Source: Nemertoderma westbladi
Lineage: Eukaryota; Xenacoelomorpha; Nemertodermatida; Nemertodermatidae
Direction: 5' to 3'
Length of the DNA stretch: 28,349 bases
Assembly (NCBI GenBank): GCA_032718475.1
Contig: JAUCBJ010005859.1
Span: 1 to 28,349 of the forward strand
This document shows positions 17,760-27,403 of this stretch, piece by piece; position 1 is the stretch's first letter; each line of letters begins with the position of its first letter. Made by a program: the position numbers and the translations under genes. The notes beneath the pieces were generated by a model, which was not told the DNA's origin, ran no database searches, and worked only from the letters and a program-made list of their open reading frames with translations.

Positions 17760-19150
17760 TGATATATCCCCGACATGGATTGGATATGCTACCTGGGTTG
17801 TACTTGACGCAGTGAACCCGACGTAGCATTCTTGTGAATGTGCCATCCAGTCATCCAGAGATTTGGTGTCCTCCATAGAGGAGTACTGGAACTACTCCTA
17901 GTACTACTAGGATCGGCATGCTGCATTGCAGCTGCATTTTTAAGAATGAAAAATTGCGCCGCCTTAACTCCCTATCACCCATGACATTTGCTAGATCATC
18001 CGCATCTTCAAGGCCACTGTCCTTTACGATGCGTCTCAAGAACGTCATGGGCTGTCCACCATGCTTATTCACTCCATGAGGCTGTCAAAGTACAAGATTA
18101 TGCACTGGCTGTTCCTCATGGCGAAAGCAATGTCCTGCAAAGCGGAGGCGATTTTGTTCTAGTGTCAAGCTTGGGGGAACCAATGAGACACCTCCAATGT
18201 TATATAGTGTCTAGTTGGAGATGTGTGCATTGTACTTGACACAATGAACCCGCCGTAGGATTCTTGTGAATGTGGCATCCAGAGAATTGGTGTTCTCAGC
18301 AGTTAGAGCCCAGCATGGACTCCCATAGAGGAGTACTGGAACTACTGCTGCTCTAAATAATCGTACCTTAAGTTTCCGATTAATTCTCGGTGACTTCCAA
18401 ATCCTGGAAAACCTACTCAAGGTTGCCCATGCCTTTCCCTTACGAGACTGAATCAAAGGCCTTGAAGAAGTCAACAAAGATAACAGCCAGATGCCTGTCT
18501 TTCTTTTTTGATAACTCTTCAATTATCCTTCTAAGTGCCTAAATGGGCTCCATGGTTCCACGACCTTTACGGAACCCATTCTGATTTCCATGGAGCAGTC
18601 TCTCAATGGGATCCCTGATGCGATTTAATATAATTCTATTGTATAGCTTTGTAGCAATCGAGATCAATGAGATTCCCCGAAAAGAACCATAGAGTGTTAG
18701 GTTGCCCTTCTTGGGAACTGGCACCAACTTATTCGTTTTCATTTCTTGTGGGACTCTTGTTGTTCGGTACATATCTACTATGATGGGATAGATGAGCTTT
18801 AAACACTCAGGTATTTTAAAGACCTCAGGGGAAAACCATCTACTCCACTGGCACGATTGGTCTTAATGCTCTTCGCAGCAGCCTTCACTTCTGCAAAGGA
18901 GATATCGCCAATGGGAATATCTGGGAGTACAGACTCAGACACTTTTACTTCTATAAAGTTATCAGGCAATACCCAGTCATTATTGAGGTCCTTCCAACCA
19001 TTGAGGTGATTCAGCCTTAACCTTGGTGGTTGGTTGGCTTTTCCGCCCAGTAAGCAAGTTGATCGATTTCCATGCCTGGGATGATTTGATGATTGCCTGC
19101 TGTCGTCGATGACTCCTCCATAGAGAGTACTGGAACTACTCCAGCTCTAA
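17760..19150 (-). pseudogene. Rearranged LINE reverse-transcriptase remnant
   Basis: Read right to left. About 18780-18540 encodes KLVPVPKKGNLTLYGSFRG-type reverse-transcriptase blocks, IILNRI and NGFRKGRG. A stop follows, then a frame with LAVIFVDFFKAFDS, containing the first catalytic Asp of the RT palm. The sequence then jumps straight to the C-terminal part (RKLKVRLFRAAVVPVLLYGS), so the second catalytic motif (the usual xADD) has been deleted near 18445. Further left, GGQPMTFLRRIVKDSGLE is the tail. The block ATAGAGGAGTACTGGAACTA occurs at 17876, 18329 and, shortened, 19121, so pieces are duplicated. Part of 18830-19080 is also LINE-like. Inactive. Confidence 0.8.
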
Positions 19151-19159
19151 GTAATCGGA

Positions 19160-19673
19160 CCTTAAGTCATTAAGACATTAGACATTAAGTCATTATGCTG
19201 CCCGTGCCTTTCCTTTCCTTCGTAGATAATCGGGGGTGGGGGGCTTCGCGCAGGACGAAGTACAGTAAGCAAAGCTTCATATACTGTAGCTGTAGGTAGG
19301 CCTCTCTTCTATTTCAATTGTTACTTCTCTTTTCTATTGCAGAACTACTGTACCAAGTTTTGTTTAATTTCATCATAGATCGACCAACCGGATAGACATA
19401 CGGTTGAAACATCGTAATGAGTGACACCACACCACCACTGCCAATGAATTGTTAATAATCACTATTAAATAATAAGTAATAAAGTATAGTTTAACATGCA
19501 TTAGAAACACAAGTAGTCCTAAAGTTTAACATACAGTAGGCAAACGGAACTGTACGAAACAACGTGTTAAAATCTGAAAATGGCGGCAAATCTTCACTTC
19601 CCCTTAAAAGAATCCCCCAGCTGCGATCACCAGCTTAAGAAATAACTACACACACAATACTGCAATAACTACA
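19160..19673. other. Intergenic, no gene seen
   Basis: It contains TACAGTA/TACTGTA words at about 19261, 19281, 19346 and 19533 and a short G-rich stretch near 19232. No gene-like frame. Confidence 0.4.
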
Positions 19674-19682
19674 ACCAATGAC

Positions 19683-19783
19683 GGGTATAACTTTTGCGTA
19701 GAGGTATAGCCTACATAGAGGCTACATGTAGGTATGTGTAGCCTACATGTAGGTGCACGTGTAGGGTGAATGTAGGTAGGTGT
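19683..19783 (+). repeat. Left terminal inverted repeat of the 1.7-kb element
   Basis: Matches the reverse complement of 21265-21365. It contains direct repeats of GCCTACAT and palindromic CTACATGTAG words, so each arm can itself fold. Confidence 0.9.
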
Positions 19784-19857
19784 AGGTAGGTCTTTAAAAA
19801 CAACAATGATGAATGAAATAGGCCTACACGGGGTACCCGGACCCGAACTTCCTCGAT

Positions 19858-19990
19858 GAGATGCGAATGCGGCGAACGGGGGTGGTACCCGGAACAACCA
19901 CGAAGAGATGCGCATATGGCGGGCGGTGGTACCCGAAACAACCAGGAGATGCGAATACGTCGAATGGGGGTCCCCTGAATACCCACGAGA
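19858..19990 (+). repeat. Short minisatellite of three units (41-47 bp)
   Basis: Units begin GAGATGCG(A/C)AT at 19858, 19905 and 19946 and continue into GG(T/G)GGTACCCG-AACAACCA-type words. A diverged partial unit, GGGGTACCCGGACCCGAAC, precedes them at about 19830. It lies inside the DNA transposon. Confidence 0.75.
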
Positions 19991-21264
19991 CGGAGCCTAT
20001 CAATACTACAGTACTGATAAAGGAAAAAACGACTGAACGACTGAACGATATACCCATACATACTGTAGATCTTATGATCCTGTGGGTTCAGGCATGGAGG
20101 CTAATGACTTTGTATGGGCCGAACGGCCCGAACCTGATGTTCCCAGTCAAGGAGGAATCGACTAACGGTTAGGGTTAGAGCTCGTCGTCGGTGTCCATGA
20201 GGGTCTGCTGAGGATGAGTGGGTAATTCAACAAAACGCTAACAATGATACCGGACTGACTGATTGAACCAGAGTGGCGATGGTAGTCGCTGATGTATATA
20301 TATTATATATATCATGTATTGATTGTTAGTAGATATTTTTTTATAGATTTGTTTATCAGTTTATTAAATTGTCTTCAATGTCTATATTGATAATATTGTG
20401 TGCTGATTTTACTTATTTTTCATTTTATAAATCTTGCTGTGGTCGTTTTAATCTACTATAAACTGCCGTATCAATTTCATGATATTTTAATGGATATGCA
20501 ATTTAACTTCTTCTTTCTATTAACTTTCAATGCAATCAAATATAACTGTAAAGCTATTGACTTTCGTGTTATTGTTTTGCTGTTACTTCGAGATGGGATT
20601 TGAATCTGTGAATCCCATCGGATTACTGATTAATTCCCATCATCGAGATGTGAATACTTTATAATGAAACAGTGTGGAGGTCCGCGGGATAGTCTGATAG
20701 TGGGAAGGGATGGGACTGTTGCTGGTTGGTGGAATGTGACTGCCTGAAAAATTAAAACAAACAAAACTTCCAGAATTCTATATTTTTACTTTCAAAACAA
20801 AGCGTCCAAAACATTTCAATGCTGAAGTACTGTTCAAGTCCCATGGATGTATGGTTGATAAACAGATAAAGAGGGGCAGAGGGGGGTCAGGGTTTCTGGT
20901 AGACTATAGTCCCCGCGATGATGGCTGTTCTTGTTTAGGTTACTCTTACTCAATAAACATCAGAACGAGTTAATCTAATGGAACGATGCCTTTCGTGGCG
21001 TTAGCATACTCAAATTTATTAGGGCATAATATTTATGACGAGTAAGGGACTTTAGTATAATCAGAACGCGATGTTTGATATTTATACAGTACTGCAGTAT
21101 GCAGTAAAACCTGTTGTCTGACAGCAGACAGGTCTGCAGGTTGATGTACCGTATTGTACCGTGGAGATCAGAGATTATTGCCATACATCCTGATTGACGA
21201 CCGTGTATCACGTTACTGCAAGTTGACACATAAATTACATTAATATCTATGGGACTACACCCTG

Positions 21265-21365
21265 ACACCTACCTACATTCACCCTACACGTGCATCTACA
21301 TGTAGGCTACACATACCTACATGAAGCCTCTATGTAGGCTATACCTCTACGCAAAAGATATACCC
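21265..21365 (-). repeat. Right terminal inverted repeat of the 1.7-kb element
   Basis: Inverted partner of 19683-19783. Its outer end (TATACCC on the plus strand) touches the right copy of the 9-bp target-site duplication. Confidence 0.9.
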
Positions 21366-21539
21366 ACCAATGACTACCAAGCTGCCAAGGCTTCAGTAGA
21401 CCTTGATTACAACACACGAGATGCAGCTCCACTAAAGGACATATACCACTCTATATACCCCCCACCCCAACCAATATACTTTCACTTTCACGGTCAGATG
21501 ACAGCCAACAGCTACACACTGATACATTCATGCTGAAGT

Positions 21540-22320
21540 ACCAGTATGTCATACTGGCTGACTGGTTACCTTACCGGTACTGACAACTGACATTTTACAC
21601 TGCTGCACTGGTATATGATGTAAAATGCTGAAATGCTAATACAGCTGTACAGTACTGCACTAACTGCCAGACTGCAGTACCGTACGGTAATATACATGAA
21701 TAATACAAACAGACAGATATAGGTTTAATGTAGCCTATAGGCCTACCGCGCTACCGGCTGACCGGTAAGCCGGTAATACCAGAATACTGTCTGACTGTAG
21801 GCCTATTTCCTATTTTCAGATGTTGCTGTAAACTCAGAAACTGCTAAAGTTAGGCTTAACATGTCAGCCTACCGTAAACCGGGTACCGGCTCACCGGTAC
21901 CGTAATTCGGGGTGACTTGATACAGTTTTTGCCTTTAACTGTGAATATCTTCTGAAGTTTTTATCCTACACAGATGGAATAAAAAGAAAATGTTATAGTC
22001 GGGCTGTCGGGATGAGTACTACACGTACACCACTACTGCACTACAGCCTGACAGCACTACAGCTAGGCCTATAAAATTAAAACATAGCAGCATAATACTG
22101 TAATACAGTTAGGCCACCTTCTCTAATACAGTAATAACTGAATAAGCCTAGTGCAGTAGGTAGGCCCTAGTGAATAAGTGTACCGTAAGTTATCAGTCTG
22201 TCAGTTATTGGAAAGGTTTCATGATCTTTTTAATTTTGAATAGGCCTATCGGTACCGATCTGCCGATTATATACCGGTACCGTATATCTATATATCAGTC
22301 AGTCAGTAGCCTATATTGCC
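21540..22320. other. Palindrome-rich region upstream of the kinase gene
   Basis: Short perfect palindromes recur densely: TACCGGTA or ACCGGT, GGTACC, TAGGCCTA or AGGCCT, CAGTACTG and GTACCGTACGGTA. No coding region is seen. It may hold the kinase promoter; no clear TATA box stands out. Confidence 0.5.
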
Positions 22321-22598
22321 AATATTGTTGACTTCAGGACTTGCTGACTTGGCAGTGAATTGTGGATGTAGGCAGGTAGGCGCGTTATCTTTGGCTGTAA
22401 TTTATATGGCTTTTTACGGTTCTGTGGTACAGGCTGACAGGCGGTAGTGGTAGACCTACCTTATACTTAAACTAACTGACTAACGAATAATTCGGAAATC
22501 TCCATCTTAATCTGATGCTGGATTATTATATACGACGGCGACGGCAAAGAGACTCAACTAATAGCGAACTGCCTCTCTTTCCTCACGCCAATCTTATA

Positions 22599-24143
22599 AT
22601 GAAACGGCTAAAGAGGCGACTATCTTCTAGTCTTAGAGGTAGTCGCGAATTAACTGAAACAATTAGCGAACTGGCCGAGCAGATAACCCCCGACGAAACG
22701 GCGTCCGTCATTGAGAACGACCACGCGATCGGAGCGGACAACGAGTTCGCAACCCGAGTCCGCTCCGCATCTGCAGCGGGCCTGCCCTTCTCTCACAACC
22801 ACCACGAGTACAACCGACAGCCGTCGTCGCATTCCTACGACGGAATCCCGTCAGCGGCTACCAACGGCAACCGAACGGAGTACGTCGCAGTCAACGGGGA
22901 GATGAGCGACGTACTCAACCCGTTGTACAACGAGCTCCCGGTCCAGATGCGCAATAAAAGTCGGAGTTTTCGCGCATCGGTTCCCGAACTGCAGACTAAA
23001 CGACTCTCTCTTCCCGTCGATGTACAACTACCCCGGGACTTCCTCGACAAACTCTCCAATGTCCATCTCCTACCGACAACCCCGATGAATAGACTGGAGA
23101 GACGCGCGTCGCTCACGGAGATCGGGTTCGGCAGACTCGAAAGTTACACTAAATTGGACAAATTAGGGGAAGGAACGTACGCGACCGTATATAAGGGAAG
23201 GAGTCGTTTAACAGACGCGATCGTAGCCTTGAAAGAAATCCGGTTGGAGCACGAGGAAGGGGCTCCTTGTACCGCCATCCGTGAGATTTCTCTTCTCAAG
23301 GGGTTGAAACACGCGAACATTGTTACACTCCACGACATTATTCATACGAGTAAATCTCTGACGCTCGTCTTTGAGTTTGTCGATAGGGACTTGAAGCAGT
23401 ACATGGACGACTGCGGTAGCATTATGAATATGGGTAACGTGAAACTCTTTCTGTTCCAACTGCTACGGGGTCTCGCGTACTGCCACAAGCGGCGCGTTCT
23501 CCATAGGGACCTAAAGCCCCAGAATATATTGATCAACGACCGTGGCGAGTTGAAGTTGGCCGATTTCGGGCTGGCGCGCGCCAAATCCGTGCCAACTAAG
23601 ACTTACAGCAACGAGGTGGTCACCTTGTGGTACCGACCACCGGACGTGTTGCTAGGCAGCACGGACTACACCACCTCCATCGATATGTGGGGCGTCGGCT
23701 GCATCTACTACGAGATGAGCTCCGGGCGTCCCCTGTTCCCGGGCTCCACGGTAGAGGGCCAACTCTGTCTCATCTTTAAACTCCTCGGGACTCCCTCCTC
23801 CTCGGAGTGGCCCCAAATAGTAAACAGCGAGGAATTTAAATCCTACCACTTCCCCAACTTCCCCGGGGAGTCGTTGTTCAACCACGCGCCCCGATTGGAG
23901 AGCTCCGGGCGCGGGTTGCTCACCCAACTGCTCCAGTACGACGGGCAGCGACGGTGCTCCGCCGACGAGGCCATGCGATGCGGGCTGTTCGACGCGTATG
24001 GGCCCGCGATCCATCGCCTCCACGACGAGCAGAGTCTCCTCGACGTTCCGGGCATCCTGCTGGGTCGGGACCCCGGCTACAGGTCCTCCTCCATCCCCTC
24101 CTCCCAGCACGGTAAGTCCCGCAGACAGTCCATGCTCTTCTAG
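22599..24143 (+). CDS. CDK16: PCTAIRE-type cyclin-dependent kinase (CDK16/17/18 family)
   Basis: The intact frame gives 514 aa from the ATG at 22599. An in-frame ATG at 22515 would add 28 residues, but the 22599 start gives MKRLKRRLSSSLRG, which matches the start of vertebrate CDK16, and has A at -3. In the longer numbering: a disordered Ser-rich N-terminal region (30-200) with KRLSLP and RRASLTEIGFG, the latter resembling the family's phosphorylated segment; kinase domain about 211-492 with GEGTYATV (218-225), Lys240, the hallmark PCTAIRE helix (251-257), HRDLKPQN with Asp332, and DFG at 350-352. All catalytic residues are present. CDK16-18 act with cyclin Y in membrane traffic, neurite and sperm functions. 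Family genes are normally rich in introns; this has none and is GC- and CpG-rich in an AT-rich context. The exact family member is uncertain. Confidence 0.95.
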   Translation: MKRLKRRLSSSLRGSRELTETISELAEQITPDETASVIENDHAIGADNEFATRVRSASAAGLPFSHNHHEYNRQPSSHSYDGIPSAATNGNRTEYVAVNGEMSDVLNPLYNELPVQMRNKSRSFRASVPELQTKRLSLPVDVQLPRDFLDKLSNVHLLPTTPMNRLERRASLTEIGFGRLESYTKLDKLGEGTYATVYKGRSRLTDAIVALKEIRLEHEEGAPCTAIREISLLKGLKHANIVTLHDIIHTSKSLTLVFEFVDRDLKQYMDDCGSIMNMGNVKLFLFQLLRGLAYCHKRRVLHRDLKPQNILINDRGELKLADFGLARAKSVPTKTYSNEVVTLWYRPPDVLLGSTDYTTSIDMWGVGCIYYEMSSGRPLFPGSTVEGQLCLIFKLLGTPSSSEWPQIVNSEEFKSYHFPNFPGESLFNHAPRLESSGRGLLTQLLQYDGQRRCSADEAMRCGLFDAYGPAIHRLHDEQSLLDVPGILLGRDPGYRSSSIPSSQHGKSRRQSMLF

Positions 24144-25409
24144 CACCCGCGATGCACACATTGTTACTTAGTGAGTCACCACGGTTTTGCCTTGGGATCA
24201 TTGTCTTGTAGGGCGGCGTCTGGTAGCATCAGTGCAACGTTGGGCGGCAGTATATTATATCTGTATATTTTTCTGTCTAATGATATCATTATAATATTAT
24301 GATATCTAAATGTATGTCAATTTCATTTTCTTTATATATTATAGATAATTAAACAAAATTTTGTTTAACTATTTACTAATATATGTTTCCACGACTGTCT
24401 TTCTAGTTTCGTTACCTATTACTTTATATTATATATCCTATTACGGGATTCATACATAATATTTAAATTATTGATGTATTTTTTGGCTCCCCCCCCCTCC
24501 CCCCCCCCCCCCCCCCCCACCACCCAGGGTTTTAACTCTGAATCAGAATTGTGTTGCTGGTTATTAGTCTGTTAATATTTGGTGCATCAGGGTGAAGTCA
24601 TTTTTACCCCCATATTTGGCAAATAATATATATATTGTCTGTAATTTATTTGCGCTCGTATCGTAATCCCAATGAACTGTAACTGTACGACATACATACA
24701 GGTATATTTAACGTTGTTCCAGTTTTTATCAATTCGTTTTTTATTATCGTTATTTCCTCCTGTACATGATCGATCTTTTTGCCTTCTTTACGATAAACAT
24801 CACGCGAACTCAACTGCATATATATTATATTCATTCAACACAATCACGGACTCGTTAGATATACATAATAACATATATATAATATATTCCAGAACAAATA
24901 GATTTGGTTTCGGCTAGAACGGCAGGTAATATTGGCTGATACATCGGAACAGTTATAAAATGATAATATAAATATATACTAATCTGTGTTTATTATTATA
25001 CTAGATAGTCAAGTTGTAGTAAAATTTCTTTTTGTTAACTGTTAGTCGATATTGGTCGATAACCGTCTTGTTGTTTATTTTAGTAAGTCGTCATATGTTT
25101 GGTTGAGGCTTGTAGGGAGGGCAGCAGCCTACTGAACCGATCCACGTAAACCCCTCTAAGTGCTATATAGGTAGAATTTATTATTGGCTAATTTACTAAA
25201 TATTTCCTCCATATAATTATATAAATTTGTTTAATAAGGATATTGAGTGGCGAAAGGTAAAAAATCAATATGAGACAACGAATAATTCATTTAATTTTTC
25301 GTTGTCTTCATTCCTTTAATGTTTGTTTGGGCGTTTTTATATCCTGAAAATAAAATATTGAATTGAATAGATTCTATTCGATTCGTTCATTGTAGCAAAT
25401 CATAACGAC
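24144..25409. other. 3' flank of the kinase gene and AT-rich spacer
   Basis: Candidate poly(A) signals are ATTAAA at 24348-24353, overlapped by the 16-bp palindrome AAACAAAATTTTGTTT (24351-24366), and AATAAA near 25350. A C-rich tract lies at 24489-24518. I see no other gene. Confidence 0.45.
24489..24518. repeat. Poly(C) tract
   Basis: About 30 bases, nearly all C, broken by one T. Like the other long G or C runs here, its length is probably variable or unreliable. Confidence 0.85.
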
Positions 25410-25530
25410 TAGGGATGTCCCGGAATTCCGTTCCGGCCGGAATTCCGGCTGTTTTTAACCCGATTCCGGTTCCGGGCCGGAATTGCCGGAATCGGGTCAA
25501 TTCCGGCCGGAATTTTTACCGGAATTACCA
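25410..25530. repeat. GGAATTCCGG palindromic repeat cluster, possible hAT-type transposon end
   Basis: The stretch begins TAGGGATGTCCCGGAATTCC and then repeats CCGGAATT, GGCCGGAATT and related words about eight times. Many hAT-family elements in animals begin with a (C/T)AGGGATGTCCC-like terminus followed by subterminal repeats. No opposite terminus was found in the window, so the assignment is tentative. Confidence 0.4.
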
Positions 25531-25683
25531 GGTTCCTAACTAGTTTGATAGTTGCAATTAGTTTGTTAAATTATTATCAACATTTGTATATATTTTAAAC
25601 ATTATTACCAATTAGTAAGATACTTTTAAACACTTGTAAAAAGTATAGTACAAAAAGTATAGTTTTCTTCGACCGTTAGAGCT

Positions 25684-25845
25684 CTAACATTTAAGGATGA
25701 AAGGCATAGATGCTCCCTGCTTAGCCCCTTCAAACAATTCGTGCCGAATCGAAAACTGCCTTGGACCACATGCGGGGATCGAACCCCACGACCCTCCAGA
25801 GAGATGGAAATTCAATGCAACCACTCCACCAAGGTGGAACCTAAC
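25684..25845 (-). mobile_element. tRNA-derived SINE-like element on the minus strand
   Basis: On the minus strand a good A box (TGGTGGAGTGG, from 25831 to 25821) is followed by a near-perfect B box (GGTTCGATCCC, from 25785 to 25775), about 36 bases apart, as in RNA polymerase III promoters. The cloverleaf is poor, so it is not a functional tRNA. The body continues to CCTTTCATCCTT, a word also near the centre of the SINE-like element at 5479-5853. A clean 3' tail is not seen. Confidence 0.6.
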
Positions 25846-25849
25846 TAAC

Positions 25850-26125
25850 CTATGTAACGAGGGAAAATTCACAGCCACCCCGTTTTTTACAGTAAATGCA
25901 GTCTTGATAGGTATATGACATATGCAACACATTTCCAAAAAATATCAAATAAGATGCGTGTCTCACATTTACTGCATATTTATACCCAAAGTAACCAATT
26001 ACAGGCCTCTTGGCGGATATAACACATGATTCATTGTCAAAAGATGGAACATGTCTGACTAAGACTACATAAGACTTAGCAGTGGAGCACGGGCCGTCAC
26101 GAGTGGTTTTTCTCAATTTGCTTAT
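25850..26125. other. Intergenic, no gene seen
   Basis: No supported coding region. One TACAGTA word occurs near 25889. Confidence 0.35.
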
Positions 26126-26129
26126 AAAA

Positions 26130-26265
26130 TGACGTTTTTTTAGATTGATTTTACAATATTTTACATTGATCTTACAATATTTTTACATTGATTTTTTTTA
26201 CATTATTTTACATCGAATTTAGGCCTATAGTATTTACATTGATTTTATATTATTTTACTTTGAAT
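26130..26265 (+). repeat. AT-rich imperfect tandem repeat (unit about 20-25 bp)
   Basis: The phrase TTTTACATTGAT(C/T)TTAC recurs with variations from about 26135 to 26265, interrupted by one AGGCCTATAG word. Confidence 0.6.
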
Positions 26266-26289
26266 TATTAATTATGATAATATTATGAT

Positions 26290-26860
26290 TGGTATAGTCC
26301 TACGTAGCATAGACGATTAGGTACCCCTAAAGATTTGCAGCTTATTTCCATGGGGGTTTATGTTACTTGGTTACAAACAGTATTACACAATTACAATTAT
26401 TACTCTAACCTAAATCTAATATAAACGTTATTACAATACATACATGCATGTCACTGTAACATGTTCCTTTCCCTGGGTCGTTCTCACAAAAAGTGGCCAA
26501 ACTTTTATGTCAAAATGTCCATGCATTCGCACGGTTATATTTCCAAACGACACAGATTTAACCCCATGAACCTATATACCAATCGGAAGAGCGGAAATCT
26601 GCTCATATTTCAGCAAATTTTCAACAGATTCCATTCACAACCTAGAGAATGACACCATTTCAAATATCGAAAATGCATGTTTTTGGAAATGTCACATTGA
26701 ATTATTTTGAAATATTTGGCTTCTGAGCTAAAGCAATGACAGCAAAGGTTCCACATACCATACATCAAAATAAAGCAAATTTATTGCTCTTTCACATACT
26801 ATTGGTGGTTTTCAACCGAAGCTACTCACATTTTATATATTTACTATTTACTAACAATTA
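26290..26860. other. AT-rich intergenic region, no gene seen
   Basis: A 63-codon frame at 26461-26652 starts with ATG but has no recognisable motif and no supporting context; I do not call it a gene. Confidence 0.4.
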
Positions 26861-26868
26861 ATTACGCC

Positions 26869-27325
26869 GTCACTAGGATTTTGTCCACCATGTAACGCTC
26901 GTTTTTATGACATGGTTTTTTATATTTATTCACAACATCTCCAAGTGAGATATTTCTAAACGGCGATTTATTTAGCTATCAGCAGGTAAAAAAATTATAC
27001 GAATTCGTTCATTAGAACTCGATCATTGTGCGAAAACGTAAATCTACATAAAATACCGTCATTAGGAATGTCCTCAATGTAACGCTACTTTGAATAGCGA
27101 TAACGTTTGCCTTAGTACTCATATCGACACCATTGAGGGCTCATATGAAAGAGCAATCGCAGATCTATCGAATCACATATTTGATTCTAATATAGTTTCA
27201 AAACAGACTATAGTCAACGCCATGCTAATGAAAAATGTCTTCAATGTCCATCATGTAACGCATGTAACGCTAACGCTGTCACAATCAATAGCGTTACACT
27301 TGAGACATGTCCATCATGTAACGTA
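26869..27325. repeat. Dispersed TGTAACGC / GCGTTACA words flanking the minisatellite
   Basis: GTC(A/T)-(A/C)ATGTAACGCT-type words occur at about 26891, 27080, 27254 and 27262 on the plus strand, and the inverted form AGCGTTACACTTGAGACATG at about 27290. A late relative, AGCGTTACATTCGAGACAAC, lies at 28306-28325, to the right of the array. Confidence 0.6.
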
Positions 27326-27403
27326 GTTGGGCCTGAACATACCTAGCAGTACGAGTGGCGTTTCTTTTTACAAATTAGGCAGTCAGGGTCAAATTAACAA
27401 TAG

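Larger units (their letters stand above)
19674..21374. mobile_element. Non-autonomous DNA transposon with 101-bp TIRs and 9-bp TSD
   Basis: The 9-bp word ACCAATGAC lies directly outside both ends (19674-19682 and 21366-21374) as a perfect target-site duplication. The element itself, 19683-21365 (1,683 bp), has terminal inverted repeats of 101 bp (19683-19783 and 21265-21365) with about 3 mismatches by eye. The ends begin GGGTATA(A/T)CTTTTGCG. A 9-bp duplication with long TIRs is typical of Mutator-like elements; Merlin (8-9 bp) is an alternative. The interior has no transposase-like frame, so it would depend on a helper. It carries a minisatellite (19858-19990) and two TTAGGG-like words at 20168. 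Confidence 0.85.

Noticed and set aside
20168-20181. Interstitial telomere repeat (GGTTAGGGTTAG)
   Set aside because: There are only two units, inside a DNA transposon; chance is likely.
23652-24201. Large minus-strand frames opposite the kinase
   Set aside because: They are antisense shadows in GC-rich coding sequence; the plus-strand kinase motifs are decisive.
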